Origin: JBBRLG01 sp038231495
GTDB taxonomy: Bacteria; Planctomycetota; Planctomycetia; Gemmatales; Gemmataceae
Direction of reading: 5' to 3'
NCBI GenBank assembly: GCA_038231495.1
Contig: JBBRLG010000527.1
Coordinates: forward strand, 1-5,216
Length of the DNA: 5,216 bases
The position numbers and the translations under genes were made by a program. The notes beneath the pieces were generated by a model. That model did no database searches, was not told where the DNA came from, and saw only the letters and a program-made list of their open reading frames with translations. This document shows, one piece after another, positions 5,206 to 5,216 of this stretch (its first letter is position 1; the number at the start of each line of letters is the position of its first letter).

Positions 5206-5214
5206 AAGGAGGGG
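5206..5214 (+). promoter_or_regulatory. Ribosome-binding site of a gene beyond the right edge
   Basis: AAGGAGGGG is close to a full Shine-Dalgarno sequence and ends two bases before the window edge. A plus-strand start codon is expected a few bases outside the window. The start itself cannot be seen, so the gene is inferred. Confidence 0.45.
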
Positions 5215-5216
5215 AA

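Noticed and set aside
5187..5216. ATG at 5187 as the start of the next gene
   Set aside because: It has no ribosome-binding site, lies in a hairpin loop, and the strong AAGGAGGGG further on points to a start outside the window.

Overview
The window is about 65% GC. It carries four complete protein-coding genes, the first 14 codons of a fifth gene at the left edge, and a probable leader for a sixth gene at the right edge. No rRNA, tRNA, CRISPR array or insertion sequence was seen. The mix of genes (an FHA-domain protein with a long Lys/Ala/Pro-rich tail, a lipoprotein resembling a solute-binding protein with no transporter genes beside it, and poorly characterised hydrolases), the high GC and the frequent strand switching suggest a bacterium of the Planctomycetes, perhaps Gemmataceae. 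That assignment is an inference from gene style, not a proven identification.

Layout from left to right: (1) the start of an unidentified gene, minus strand (1-42); (2) a gap with a hairpin just after the next gene's stop and a possible promoter; (3) a calcineurin-like metallophosphoesterase, minus strand (175-1449); (4) a 262-bp divergent spacer holding a long nested inverted repeat, in which two inverted copies of a roughly 31-nt element, each able to fold alone, resemble a REP doublet (REPIN/BIME); (5) an alpha/beta-hydrolase, plus strand (1712-2509, GTG start); (6) a family-1-like solute-binding lipoprotein, minus strand (2506-3966), whose stop codon overlaps that of the hydrolase; (7) a 353-bp divergent spacer with several hairpins; (8) an FHA-domain protein, plus strand (4320-5030); (9) a likely intrinsic terminator, further GC-rich hairpins, and a strong Shine-Dalgarno sequence at the extreme right edge.

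The genes do not form an obvious shared pathway. Only the left-edge gene and the phosphoesterase share a direction with a short gap, and a hairpin separates even those. The lipoprotein would sit on the outer face of a membrane; the phosphoesterase, the hydrolase and the FHA protein lack visible export signals and are probably cytoplasmic. The window looks like ordinary chromosomal housekeeping/accessory sequence. The observations most worth a second look are the REPIN-like structure at 1573-1658, the structured leader with a small reading frame before the FHA gene, and the clustered hairpins before the right-edge gene. I found no convincing new multi-gene system.
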